Origin: Candidatus Methylomirabilota bacterium | GTDB taxonomy: Bacteria; Methylomirabilota; Methylomirabilia; Methylomirabilales; 2-02-FULL-66-22 | Reading direction: 5' to 3' | Assembly (NCBI GenBank): GCA_016209735.1 | Contig: JACQVN010000009.1 | Location: 113,986 to 177,985, forward strand | Length of the DNA stretch: 64,000 nucleotides | Part shown: positions 1 to 7,499 of the stretch, one piece after another | Layout of the letters: every line of letters begins with the position of its first letter | Position numbering within the stretch: position 1 is the stretch's first letter | The notes under the pieces: generated by a model | Told to the model about the DNA's origin: nothing | The model's input: only the letters and a program-made list of their open reading frames with translations | Databases searched by the model: none | Translations under genes and position numbers: made by a program

Positions 1-375
1 GACGTTCCGCGTATATCGGGTGGCGGTGACGGTGCAAGTGGCCAGGTGCCGGTGGTCCTGATGGGTATCGTCAGGGTGGTGGGAGAAGATGAAGCTGGGG
101 TTGATGTCCTTGATGGCGGCCTCCAGCCGCTGAATGAGTTCCCGGTTTAGCGGGAGGGCGGTATCCGGGTAATCCCCCCAGAAGAGCTTCGACACATGGA
201 GAATGTCCGCAGCGGCTTCCTGCTCCTTCTGCCGAACGGCGGCGTCGCCGCCGCCGCCGCCTTGCGTCATGACAAGGAGGAACACCTCGTGGCCCTGCGC
301 TGCGTACTTGACGAGGGTTCCCCCGCAGCCGAATTCGACGTCATCGGGGTGTGCGCCGATCGCCAGAATGCGCAT
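1..375 (-). CDS. PIG-L/LmbE-family deacetylase, 5' part (cut by window edge)
   Basis: Zn-dependent N-acetylglucosaminyl deacetylase family (PIG-L/LmbE), expected to remove acetyl groups from sugar substrates. The ORF track misses it because it runs off the window; I read 125 codons open to base 1. The start MRILAIGAHPDDVEF carries the family AHPDD metal-binding motif, and a second family motif, SHHPDDTHQDH, lies near residue 100. The ATG at 373-375 has a GAGAAAGG ribosome site a few bases upstream. It is the last gene seen of the polysaccharide locus, so a role in deacetylating a surface-glycan precursor is the natural inference. The C-terminal half is outside the window. Confidence 0.9.
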   Translation of the reverse strand, partial: MRILAIGAHPDDVEFGCGGTLVKYAAQGHEVFLLVMTQGGGGGDAAVRQKEQEAAADILHVSKLFWGDYPDTALPLNRELIQRLEAAIKDINPSFIFSHHPDDTHQDHRHLATCTVTATRYTRNV

Positions 376-394
376 GGGATGCCTTTCTCCCGCA

Positions 395-417
395 GGGACG
401 CAGAGACGCAGAGGAAA
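395..417. repeat. Octamer repeat CGCAGAGA, left flank of GxxExxY gene
   Basis: Reads CGCAGGGACGCAGAGACGCA on the plus strand, a period-8 array (CGCAGAGA). It lies between the PIG-L start and the stop of the GxxExxY gene. The right flank (about 800-823) has the same units in inverted orientation, so the gene is bracketed by inverted copies. Confidence 0.85.
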
Positions 418-418
418 G

Positions 419-799
419 CTAGAGCCTATTCACGATCCGGCGAATTCCGTTCTTGATGATTGGGGCGCCAAAGTTGAGAAGCAGACCGAGCCGGTAATCG
501 AGCAGACGAAGATAGGTCAAGCGCTGCTTCGAGTGGACTGGAGAAAGCTCTTCAACGGATTTCAGCTCGACAACGATACCGCTCTCCACGACGAGATCTG
601 CTCGAAAACCGACCTCGAAATGAACTCCATCATAATCGATAGGAACAGGCGTCTGCCGCTCCACCTTCAAGCCCCGTTTTTCCAGCTCGTGAGCCAATAC
701 AACTTCGTAGACAGACTCCAGCAAACCTGGCCCGAGTGTAGAGTGGATATGAAAGGCTGCATCCACGATCGCACCTGAAATTGAATTGAGGTCCTTCAC
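419..799 (-). CDS. GxxExxY family protein
   Basis: Small protein of 126 aa. It matches the family named for its motif: here GPGLLESVYE, followed by LAHELEKRGL, then FRADLVVESGIVVELKSVE and LGLLLNFG near the end, the usual GxxExxY order. The family function is not established; the (D/E)...ExK-like spacing in DLVVESGIVVELKSV recalls a PD-(D/E)XK nuclease core, which is an inference. I choose the GTG at 797-799 (start VKDLNS): it overlaps the WbqC stop as GTGA and gives the normal family length. The longer 255-aa ORF in the track reads through wbqC in another frame and is not credible. The gene is bracketed by inverted CGCAGAGA octamers. Confidence 0.85.
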   Translation of the reverse strand: MKDLNSISGAIVDAAFHIHSTLGPGLLESVYEVVLAHELEKRGLKVERQTPVPIDYDGVHFEVGFRADLVVESGIVVELKSVEELSPVHSKQRLTYLRLLDYRLGLLLNFGAPIIKNGIRRIVNRL

Positions 800-1536
800 C
801 TCCGCGTCTCTGCGTCTCTGCGTGAGTAATCGGTGAGGAATTCCGCTCTCTCCCAGTTCCTTCCCGACCGAAGAATCTCCAGGCTCTTGGGACCGCAGTT
901 GAAGAGTAAGTCTACCACCGAGAGATGGGAAACAAAAGGCTGGTATCGCTGGGAATAGCTCGGGTGCCGGTAGGCCTGAACCTCCATCAGAAGACCGGAG
1001 TCGCGAAAGCGGTCGAGGTCCATGTAGTTCACACCGCCCTGTCCGGCGAGATACGTGGACCCGCCCACGGCGCGACAGAGGTCGATGAGCCGTTCTGTGG
1101 GCTCTTCGTGTGCAATAAGCGTGGAAGCGAGGATTCGAGGAGTCGTGATCCCGAGGTACCGGCAGAGCAGATCGAGGACGGCGCAATTCAGCTCGGCGAG
1201 CCGGGACCAGGGTCGCTCGATGAGGCCGAGAAGGTCAGGACCGACCGGCTCCCAGAATTGCGCCTTCGCGTAGTGAAGGCGCAAGGCCTGGCAGTGCTTC
1301 CGCTGCCAGTCCGTCCGGGAGTTGATCTCGACACGATCGATCCGCTCCGGAAAGCGATCGATGACGGGTACCGTGAGCCACTGCCACTCGTCTTTGGTCC
1401 GGATGCGATTGCGGTTCTGCCACTCGTGCTTCTTGAACTGGACCGTATCCAGGAGAACAAAGACATCCGCCGAATCAATCTTGTCTGCATAGCCGAGCCA
1501 CGGCAGGTACTGGGGCTGATGGATGGCGACTTTCAT
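796..1536 (-). CDS. WbqC-like family protein
   Basis: About 246 aa. The start MKVAIHQPQYLPWLGYADKI is the hallmark of the WbqC-like family, small proteins in O-antigen and capsule clusters with a proposed transferase or amino-sugar modifying role that is not settled. VFVLLDTVQFKKHEWQNRNRI is also typical. I start at the ATG at 1534-1536, not the ORF-track start at 1560, since the extra eight residues are not family-like. The last nine residues (SRRDAETRR) are encoded by the octamer repeat, so the native C-terminus has probably been replaced by repeat sequence. It belongs to the minus-strand polysaccharide locus. Confidence 0.88.
   Translation of the reverse strand: MKVAIHQPQYLPWLGYADKIDSADVFVLLDTVQFKKHEWQNRNRIRTKDEWQWLTVPVIDRFPERIDRVEINSRTDWQRKHCQALRLHYAKAQFWEPVGPDLLGLIERPWSRLAELNCAVLDLLCRYLGITTPRILASTLIAHEEPTERLIDLCRAVGGSTYLAGQGGVNYMDLDRFRDSGLLMEVQAYRHPSYSQRYQPFVSHLSVVDLLFNCGPKSLEILRSGRNWERAEFLTDYSRRDAETRR
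800..823. repeat. Octamer repeat CGCAGAGA, right flank of GxxExxY gene
   Basis: Plus strand reads TCCGCGTCTCTGCGTCTCTG, the inverted copy of the array at 395-417. On the minus strand it is translated as the last residues of WbqC (SRRDAETRR), so the array forms the C-terminal tail of that protein and the start region of the GxxExxY gene. Confidence 0.85.
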
Positions 1537-1559
1537 GTCGGCACAATGGCAATCAGGCA

Positions 1560-1675
1560 ATTAGGCACCTGGGCACCTGGGCACCTGGGCACCTGGGCGA
1601 CTGGGCGAATGGGAGCATCGGGAGTCTTTTCCAGGCTGCCAGATTGCCCAATTGCCAAATTGCCAAGTCGCCAGG
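1560..1675. repeat. Period-8 tandem array (GCACCTGG) and related octamers
   Basis: Four near-perfect GCACCTGG units from about 1565, degrading to GCGACTGG and GCGAATGG. They are followed by an oppositely oriented run (GCCCAATT, GCCAAATT, GCCAAGTC, GCCAGGCT). The two halves are roughly complementary, so the spacer between wbqC and the next gene could fold on itself. Confidence 0.85.
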
Positions 1676-1677
1676 CT

Positions 1678-3189
1678 CTACTTGTCCATCGTGACGAAGA
1701 TCGGGTTCGAGAGGATCTGGTGCCCGCCGGGACCTTGCACCTCGAGGCGGTAGTAGGTGCGGCCGGAAGGCTGGAGCGCTGCGTCCTGCCAGGTGATCGT
1801 CAGAGGCGTCTCTCCCTTCACGCTGTGAACCGTGGCGCCCGAACGCATCAGCCTGACCTCAACCTGCATAGGCGCTGAAGTCGTTGCGCGAACGACTGCA
1901 CGGACGAGCGGCAGACTCCCGCGGCGAGCTGTCAGCCGGCCGCCGGCCTCCGCGGCTGCCTCGCCGGAGGCGGAGACCTGGAATTGATCCAGCGCCAAAC
2001 CAGCCTCGCCGGTGCGCCGCAGGGCGTACATGCGGCCGGCCTTGAATGCTTCAAGGAGGCTCGTGGCATCTTTTCGCCTCTCCAGGATGACCGTTTGTAC
2101 CTCGCCGAACCGCTTGCCTGCCTGGCCTTCCCGGTGGTAAGCCGCCTCACCTAAGGCCCAGGCGGGGGTTTTTCTCCGCCCGGCCAGGTACTCCAGCAAA
2201 AGGTGATCCCACCCGCCGCCTGGATTGGTGAAGGTCGTTGTGTCTTCGTAGACGCCCCCAAAGGCCGTGAATCCTTCCGTCCTGAGCAAGTCCTCGGCAT
2301 ACGGCTCCGTTCGTATGGTTGCTTTCAGGCCTGCCACCTGGACAACCTGATAGTCGCGCGCCTCGGGCAGCGACCACACGGTCAACCCGCCATGCTGAGC
2401 GACGTAGTCAATGACGGACTGATGCGGGCGGACACCCTGACTCGCATTGTAGGGGGAGAGCGCCTGGACCTGGAATGGATAATTGTTCAGGAAGAAGAAA
2501 ATGCCGGCAGCGGAACAGGCGAAGGCGGGAATTACCCGTCGCCGTCTTTGCACCACGCGGAAACGCTGAAAATGCACCACTCGCTGTCGCCGATGCGTGA
2601 ATAGCCAGGCCCCCAGCGAGAGCAGGAGCACCGGCAGGAGGAGCAAGACGGGAGACTGCCACCCCCAACGGGCAGCACCGGGGTTGCCGATGACCGGCAG
2701 CCTCTGGTAGTCCTCCGGACGTTGCAGGCCAACGACCAGAATGTTCTTCTGGCCGTCGTGCATGGTCAGCGTTCCACCCAGAAGACTCCCGGTCCAGTAA
2801 TAATAGGGGAGGGTCTCGGCGCCCGGGATGAAGAGGACATCCGGCTGACGGGCATTGGCCTGTCGTACGGCGGCCAGAAACTTCCTCGGACTCTTCTGGA
2901 GGAGTGAGGGGTATTCCACCCGGTGCCGTAGGAAACTCCGCAGCGGTGGCAGGCCGTACTCGAACTGCTGGAGGAGATTCTCCGTCAGGATCACCGCCCG
3001 GACCCCCCGCGCCTTGGCCAGCGAGACGAGCTGCTCGAGCGACTGGTCCCCCGTGCTCCAGGTCGAGTGAGCATGGACCACGGTGGGGATCTGCAATGGG
3101 GGCGCATCGGCCATGGCGGGAGTGGCAAGCATGAAAATTCCCAGCATGGACAAAGAATCCAGGCGGATCAATTGTACAACTCGTCGCAT
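1678..3189 (-). CDS. Membrane-associated PHP-domain protein
   Basis: About 503 aa. After a hydrophobic signal-like N-terminus (LDSLSMLGIFMLATPAMA) comes VVHAHSTWSTGDQSLEQLV, an HxH-type metal-binding start of a PHP domain (polymerase and histidinol phosphatase superfamily), then RGVRAVILTEN and LFIPGAE. Two strongly hydrophobic stretches (SPVLLLLPVLLLSLGAWLF and FACSAAGIFFFL) interrupt the middle and suggest membrane anchoring; the rest may be extracytoplasmic. Substrate unknown. The ATG at 3187-3189 is preferred over the ORF-track start because the first 18 residues of the longer form come from repeat sequence. It sits between glycosyltransferase and WbqC genes, so a glycan-related hydrolase role is an inference. 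Confidence 0.65.
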   Translation of the reverse strand: MRRVVQLIRLDSLSMLGIFMLATPAMADAPPLQIPTVVHAHSTWSTGDQSLEQLVSLAKARGVRAVILTENLLQQFEYGLPPLRSFLRHRVEYPSLLQKSPRKFLAAVRQANARQPDVLFIPGAETLPYYYWTGSLLGGTLTMHDGQKNILVVGLQRPEDYQRLPVIGNPGAARWGWQSPVLLLLPVLLLSLGAWLFTHRRQRVVHFQRFRVVQRRRRVIPAFACSAAGIFFFLNNYPFQVQALSPYNASQGVRPHQSVIDYVAQHGGLTVWSLPEARDYQVVQVAGLKATIRTEPYAEDLLRTEGFTAFGGVYEDTTTFTNPGGGWDHLLLEYLAGRRKTPAWALGEAAYHREGQAGKRFGEVQTVILERRKDATSLLEAFKAGRMYALRRTGEAGLALDQFQVSASGEAAAEAGGRLTARRGSLPLVRAVVRATTSAPMQVEVRLMRSGATVHSVKGETPLTITWQDAALQPSGRTYYRLEVQGPGGHQILSNPIFVTMDK

Positions 3190-3214
3190 ATTTGCGTGCG
3201 GTAGGAACCCGTTC

Positions 3215-3300
3215 CCTCTCGCCACGCACGCAAAGTTCGCCAAGAAAAGCCCAAGGTTTTGTTCTGCTTTGCGTCTTGTGCGTCTTTGCGAGGGAGAGGC
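3215..3300. repeat. Inverted ACGCAAAG-type repeats
   Basis: CACGCACGCAAAGTTCGCCAAG and, about 50 bp on, CTTTGCGTCTTGTGCGTCTTTGCG form an imperfect inverted pair of ACGCAAAG-like octamers. The same family recurs at 45.23-45.35 kb. No gene lies between the arms here. Confidence 0.75.
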
Positions 3301-3311
3301 ATCGTAGCCCT

Positions 3312-3388
3312 CTAACCCAATAGCCCGGTTGCCTGGTTGCCGGATTGCCTGGTTGAAGGCCTCACCAATCGACCAGTCGACTAGTCGA
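3312..3388. repeat. Period-8 array (CCTGGTTG / ACCAGTCG)
   Basis: CCCGGTTG, CCTGGTTG, CCGGATTG, CCTGGTTG in tandem, then ACCAATCG, ACCAGTCG, ACTAGTCG. It runs to the stop of the GT4 gene, whose last residues (GKVD) are encoded by it. Confidence 0.8.
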
Positions 3389-4511
3389 CTTTTCCCATAA
3401 CATCCCGATAAAGCTCCGCGAGCGATTTGACCATCTTGTCCGCGCTGTACTGTGGGGCCCTGCGGCGGCCGGCCTCGGCGATAGCTCTGAGGCGAACGGG
3501 GTCCTGGAGGAGGCTGCAGATCGCCCCCGCCAGGGCGGCTGGATCCGCAGGTGGCACCAGAAGTCCCGCCTCCCCCTCGCCGAGAAGCTCCGGGACTCCC
3601 CCGACCCGGGTCGCCACGATGGGCTTCCCTCGAGCCATGGCCATGACAAGAACGCGCCCCATTCCCTCGTTCAGGGATGGAAGGACGAAGAAGTCCATGC
3701 CGGCGATGAGCGCCGGGACATCCTCGCGGAAGCCGGTGAAGTGGATCCGATCCGCCAGGCCGAGGTCGCGCGCCTCGCGCTCCAGCGCCATCCGCTGTTC
3801 GCCGTCCCCGACGATCAGGAAGCGGGCGTCGGGGACGGATGCGAGGACCCGCGGGGCCGCCCGGACCAGGTATGCGATCCCCTTGACCGGAGCGAGCCGG
3901 GCCACGGTTCCCACGACCGGCCTGCCAGTCGCGATATGCAAAGGCTGCGCCCCGATGACCGGGCCGAGATCCACGCCGCTGGGAATCGTCACGAACTGCT
4001 CCGGCTGTCCTATGCCGTGACGCAGGTGATCCCGGGCCTCATCGTCGCTCAAGGTGACAAACCGGTCGGTCCAGCGGGCGGCGACCTGCTCGAGACCGAT
4101 GAAGGTCTTGGTGGCAGCCGGAGAAAAGTAGCCGTCGAAGATGTGGCCATGGGGGGTGTAGACGATATGTCGGACGCCGGCCAGACGTGCAGCGAGGCGG
4201 CCGAGGAACCCGGCCTTGGAGGAGTGGGTGTGGACGATGTCCGGCCGGATGCGCTTGATCAGTCGCCGGAGGCCAAAAAGGGCGGCGACATCCAGGACCG
4301 GATTCACTTCCCGCCGAAGCTGTGGGAGCTGGACCCACTCAACGTCCGCGGCTGCAAGCGTCGCAAGCATCCCGGGTGGCGGGTCGGTGGTCCGCCCCGA
4401 CAGAATACTGCAGGAGAACTCTCCTTTCGGCATCCGGCTGGCCGAGATGACCGTGTTCTCCGTGGAGCCCCCCACGTCGAGGCGGGTGATCAGATGAAGC
4501 ACGCGGATCAT
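3381..4511 (-). CDS. Glycosyltransferase family 4 (GT-B fold)
   Basis: 376 aa, the usual length for GT4 enzymes that move a sugar from a nucleotide sugar to a lipid-linked acceptor in the cytoplasm. The N-terminal domain opens with VLHLITRLDVGGSTENT (glycine-rich loop), has DIVHTHSSKAGFLGRLAAR, and the C-terminal domain has GTVARLAPVKGIAYLV, FLIVGDGEQR, and the donor-site segment FFVLPSLNEGMGRVLVMAMARGKPIVAT with its glutamate. It is part of the minus-strand polysaccharide locus but separated from the next gene upstream by the nucleotidyltransferase pair. Donor and acceptor cannot be read from sequence. Confidence 0.92.
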   Translation of the reverse strand: MIRVLHLITRLDVGGSTENTVISASRMPKGEFSCSILSGRTTDPPPGMLATLAAADVEWVQLPQLRREVNPVLDVAALFGLRRLIKRIRPDIVHTHSSKAGFLGRLAARLAGVRHIVYTPHGHIFDGYFSPAATKTFIGLEQVAARWTDRFVTLSDDEARDHLRHGIGQPEQFVTIPSGVDLGPVIGAQPLHIATGRPVVGTVARLAPVKGIAYLVRAAPRVLASVPDARFLIVGDGEQRMALEREARDLGLADRIHFTGFREDVPALIAGMDFFVLPSLNEGMGRVLVMAMARGKPIVATRVGGVPELLGEGEAGLLVPPADPAALAGAICSLLQDPVRLRAIAEAGRRRAPQYSADKMVKSLAELYRDVMGKVD

Positions 4512-4666
4512 CGGGGCGTCCCGGTCGACTGGAACGTCGGATTGACATGTCGATCGTCATTTGGCATGACGAATGACGACAATGGCGACACCACTGTGCG
4601 CCTGAAACCCCGCGCACGGAAGATCGGCGGAGTCACGGCCTTGCCCTGTCGACCTTCCGCAAAGCC

Positions 4667-5047
4667 CTACTCCGCATCCAGGCGGCACACGGGGAAGCCT
4701 TCCACCTCGATCCGCCGGCTCCATGCATCCTCGAAGCGCTCGATCCCGTCCGGGGCAAACACCAGGTCGAGGTCAAAGGGGCCGTTCCTGAGCTGAATCA
4801 AGTCCTTGCCGTGAATGATTTCTTGGGATTGGTCTTCGCTCAGGGCGAAGCCAAGCGCCAGCAAAGCGGCCACCAATGCCCGGCCGTTGTCAGGGTGTCT
4901 GTCTATGAACAGGTCCGCATCCTGCGTCGTGTCAGGAAATCCGAGCAGGATCGCGCCGGACTTGCCGATGAAGAGGTAGCGGACGCCATGGCGGGCCAGG
5001 GCGTCGCGGACCTGCTCTGCCTGGCGGTAGTCAACGGCTGCGACCAT
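4667..5047 (-). CDS. Small nucleotidyltransferase-fold protein (AbiEii/DUF6036-like)
   Basis: 126 aa starting MVAAVDYRQAEQVRDALARHG at the ATG 5045-5047; the 184-aa ORF in the track adds an out-of-context N-terminus. FIGKSGAILLGFPDTTQDADLFID shows the GS-like turn and a D-x-D pair of the nucleotidyltransferase fold, and FDLDLVFAPDGIERFEDAWSRR is the typical end of AbiEii-like minimal transferases. The gene overlaps its upstream partner (5031..5288) by 17 nt, so the two are co-translated, a common arrangement in toxin-antitoxin-like nucleotidyltransferase pairs. Whether it is a toxin, an antitoxin or something else cannot be told from this. Confidence 0.7.
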   Translation of the reverse strand: MVAAVDYRQAEQVRDALARHGVRYLFIGKSGAILLGFPDTTQDADLFIDRHPDNGRALVAALLALGFALSEDQSQEIIHGKDLIQLRNGPFDLDLVFAPDGIERFEDAWSRRIEVEGFPVCRLDAE

Positions 5048-5288
5048 AGCCCAACCAGGACGGCAGGGAACGCTCACACCAGGCGCGGTAGTCGGCCATG
5101 CTGTCGAAGGAGCGATACTCGGCGTCATCCAGCACTGGACGATACGTGCGAATGAAGGCGTAGCGCAGGCGTGTAGCCAGTGGACGGCGGCGGGCGGCCT
5201 CAAAGTCGGCCCAGAGTTCACCCATCTCCTCGGGTGAAAGAGGGGACTCCTCGCCCTGCGCCGTCTCCCTGAGGAGAGTTGGTTTCAT
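5031..5288 (-). CDS. Small protein co-encoded with nucleotidyltransferase
   Basis: 85 aa, start MKPTLLRETAQGEESPLSPEE at ATG 5286-5288; it is hidden at the end of the 444-aa shadow ORF 5031..6365. It is acidic at the N-terminus, then has RRRPLATRLRYAFIRTY and ends RSFDSMADYRAWCERSLPSWLGYGRSR. I do not recognise the family by name. Small proteins of this type ahead of an AbiEii/DUF6036-like transferase are common and would be the regulatory or antitoxin partner; this is inference from position and the 17-nt overlap. Confidence 0.6.
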   Translation of the reverse strand: MKPTLLRETAQGEESPLSPEEMGELWADFEAARRRPLATRLRYAFIRTYRPVLDDAEYRSFDSMADYRAWCERSLPSWLGYGRSR

Positions 5289-5359
5289 GGGCTTTCTCCA
5301 TCGACAAGCTGAAACGCTGCAGTCCTCGTCGAGGCGGGTGGTGATGTGCGGGAAGCGGA

Positions 5360-7492
5360 TCACGCGACGTTGCTTGGCGGGGAAGGCCGTTCGGCATGCA
5401 ATTCGATGGAGGGCCCCACCAACCACCGCCCTCCGGAGAGAACCCGGAGGCCCCCGCCGATCCCACTTATGACGGCGCGGAGCGCTGGAGGAGCCAGGGC
5501 GCCAAGCCAGCCGTCGGTAGACCGTACCCCCTCGGCGGCCAACGGGGAATTCTGCATTGCGACTACCCGGAAGCCGACACGGGTGACCAAGCGTCGAAGA
5601 CTGGTCGGCGTGAAGGCGAAGAGGTGCAGGATGGGATAGCCATCCCAACCAAGCCGGCGCACGGGGGGTCCGAGGGAGGTGAGGAGTTTCACCCACGGCC
5701 GGTGGAAAGACGCGTTGGGGATCCGGATCACCAGGCGGCCTCCCGGGCGGAGGACGCGGTACGCCTCGTGGACCGTCCGGAGAGGATCCAGGCCGTGGTC
5801 CAAGACGTTGATAAGGGAAACAGCCTCGACGCAGCCGTCCCGAAAAGGCAGCTCCGCGCAGTCGGCTTGCAGCGCCGTGAGGCCCGAGCTGCGCGTGACG
5901 CCGCAAGCCTGGTAGGAGAGATCCGTCCCGAGGCCGGACCATCCCCGTTCTGCGGCGGCGGCGAGCAGGTGGCCGCCGCCGCAGCCGACGTCCAGCAGGC
6001 GCCCCAGAGGGCCGGGGGGCCGGAGGCGATCGAGCAGGGAGGCGAACATCGTGGCCCGACGATCTGCGACCCTCTCGTGGCGGTACTGCAAGGGATACTC
6101 GCGATTGTAGAACTGCCGCAGGCTGGCCTGCGTGGGGAGCGTCGCAACGACCCCCACCCGGCAGGCCGGGCAGCAAAGGAATGGTTTTCCCTGGTATGCC
6201 AGGTCTGCCTCCCACCGCTGGCCGCCACAGGCCGGGCAGCAGCAGGAAGGTGCGGCTCCCGCGGGAGACCGAGAGGCCAGATCGGCTAAGGTCCCCTCCA
6301 GCACGTCCACGGAACGTTCCCAGGTATACTGCCTCTCCACATGACGACGGCACGCCTGCCGGCAAGCCTGGGCGGCGGGAGTGTTCCGGGGGTGCGCCGC
6401 GAAGAATCGCCGGATGCTCTCCGCCATCGCTTCCGGGGTGGCCTCGGGCATCAAGAGCACGGGGTCGAGCGGGGCCAGGATTTCCGGAGTGGCCCCTACG
6501 GTGGTCCCCAGGACCGGTGTGCCGCAGGCCAACGCCTCGACCGTGATGAGGCCGAATCCCTCCAGCTCGCGCGTGGGCAGCACGAATAGGTCCGCCGCCT
6601 GGTAGTGGAGAGGGAGTGTCGCTTCCGGGATGTACCCCAGGAACCGGACGTGATTCTGGAGCTGCAGCGATTCCACGAGGGCCTGGAGGCTCTCCCGCAG
6701 GCTGCCCGCTCCTCCGACCAGCAGGAGAGCCTCCGGGAGGCTTTGACGCAGGCAGTTCAGCGCGTGGATCAGGGTGTCCAGGCCCATGCGTGCCTCGAGA
6801 TTGCGAATGGTCAGCAGGAGCGGCCGGTCGGGGGGCAGCTCGAGCGCGTTGCGCGCGGCAAGGCGGTCCGCCGCCGGCCGGAAGCGCTCAGCGTCCACAC
6901 CGCCGGGAATCCTAACGATCCGCGAAGTCGGGATCCCGTAAAGCTGCCAGAGTTGGAAGGCAGAGAAATCACTGAGGACGTGAATGCGGTCCACCTTCCG
7001 CAGGCAGGCCCGTTCGATCCCCCAGATCATGGCCTGGGCCACCCGGCCGGCGACGCCGGGACGGTGGTGGCGGGTCATGCCGGCCCGAGAGATGTATTCC
7101 AGGGGCGCCGGCGAGAGAAACGTGTAGAGGACGGGCAGGCCTTTGGCGCGCGGAGAGCGCAAGGCGCCATATCCTGCGAAGGGTTGATAGAGCTGGAGAA
7201 CGTCGGCGGGGGAGTGGGCCAGAGCGCCGGTGAGGGCACACCGCGCGGCCAGTATCGAGCTCAGCAGGAAACGCAGGGAGGATCCTTGGGAGACGGGGAA
7301 ATGGCGGATGAGGACCCCCTGCCGGTCGAGGCTATCCGTGGACGCGCCAAGCGTGGTTCGGCTGAGGACGCGAACCGCATGGCCGCGAGCCGCCAGGCGG
7401 GAGGCCTGCTCCCACAGCACGCGCTCACCCCCCCCTTCGATGCGCAAGGGAGAGACATCCGAGACCATGACCATGCGGAGCGGGGAGGTCAT
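5360..7492 (-). CDS. Fusion: GT4 glycosyltransferase + zinc ribbon + SAM methyltransferase
   Basis: 710 aa. Residues 1 to about 400 are a complete GT4 glycosyltransferase (SDVSPLRIEGGGERVLWEQ, then LLLTIRNLEARMGLDTLI and the donor-site stretch LFVLPTRELEGFGLITVEALACGTPV). Residues about 416-446 carry two CxxC pairs (CPACGGQRWEADL and CCPACRVG), a zinc ribbon. From about 455 follows a class I methyltransferase: FYNREYPLQYRHERV, then LLDVGCGGGHLLAAA (SAM motif I), AVSLINVLDHGLDPLRTVHEAYRVLRPGGRLVI. The order zinc ribbon plus methyltransferase is typical of sugar methyltransferases, so one polypeptide probably adds a sugar and methylates a glycan. It starts 7 nt after the AsnB stop. Confidence 0.9.
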   Translation of the reverse strand: MTSPLRMVMVSDVSPLRIEGGGERVLWEQASRLAARGHAVRVLSRTTLGASTDSLDRQGVLIRHFPVSQGSSLRFLLSSILAARCALTGALAHSPADVLQLYQPFAGYGALRSPRAKGLPVLYTFLSPAPLEYISRAGMTRHHRPGVAGRVAQAMIWGIERACLRKVDRIHVLSDFSAFQLWQLYGIPTSRIVRIPGGVDAERFRPAADRLAARNALELPPDRPLLLTIRNLEARMGLDTLIHALNCLRQSLPEALLLVGGAGSLRESLQALVESLQLQNHVRFLGYIPEATLPLHYQAADLFVLPTRELEGFGLITVEALACGTPVLGTTVGATPEILAPLDPVLLMPEATPEAMAESIRRFFAAHPRNTPAAQACRQACRRHVERQYTWERSVDVLEGTLADLASRSPAGAAPSCCCPACGGQRWEADLAYQGKPFLCCPACRVGVVATLPTQASLRQFYNREYPLQYRHERVADRRATMFASLLDRLRPPGPLGRLLDVGCGGGHLLAAAAERGWSGLGTDLSYQACGVTRSSGLTALQADCAELPFRDGCVEAVSLINVLDHGLDPLRTVHEAYRVLRPGGRLVIRIPNASFHRPWVKLLTSLGPPVRRLGWDGYPILHLFAFTPTSLRRLVTRVGFRVVAMQNSPLAAEGVRSTDGWLGALAPPALRAVISGIGGGLRVLSGGRWLVGPSIELHAERPSPPSNVA

Positions 7493-7499
7493 GAACGCC

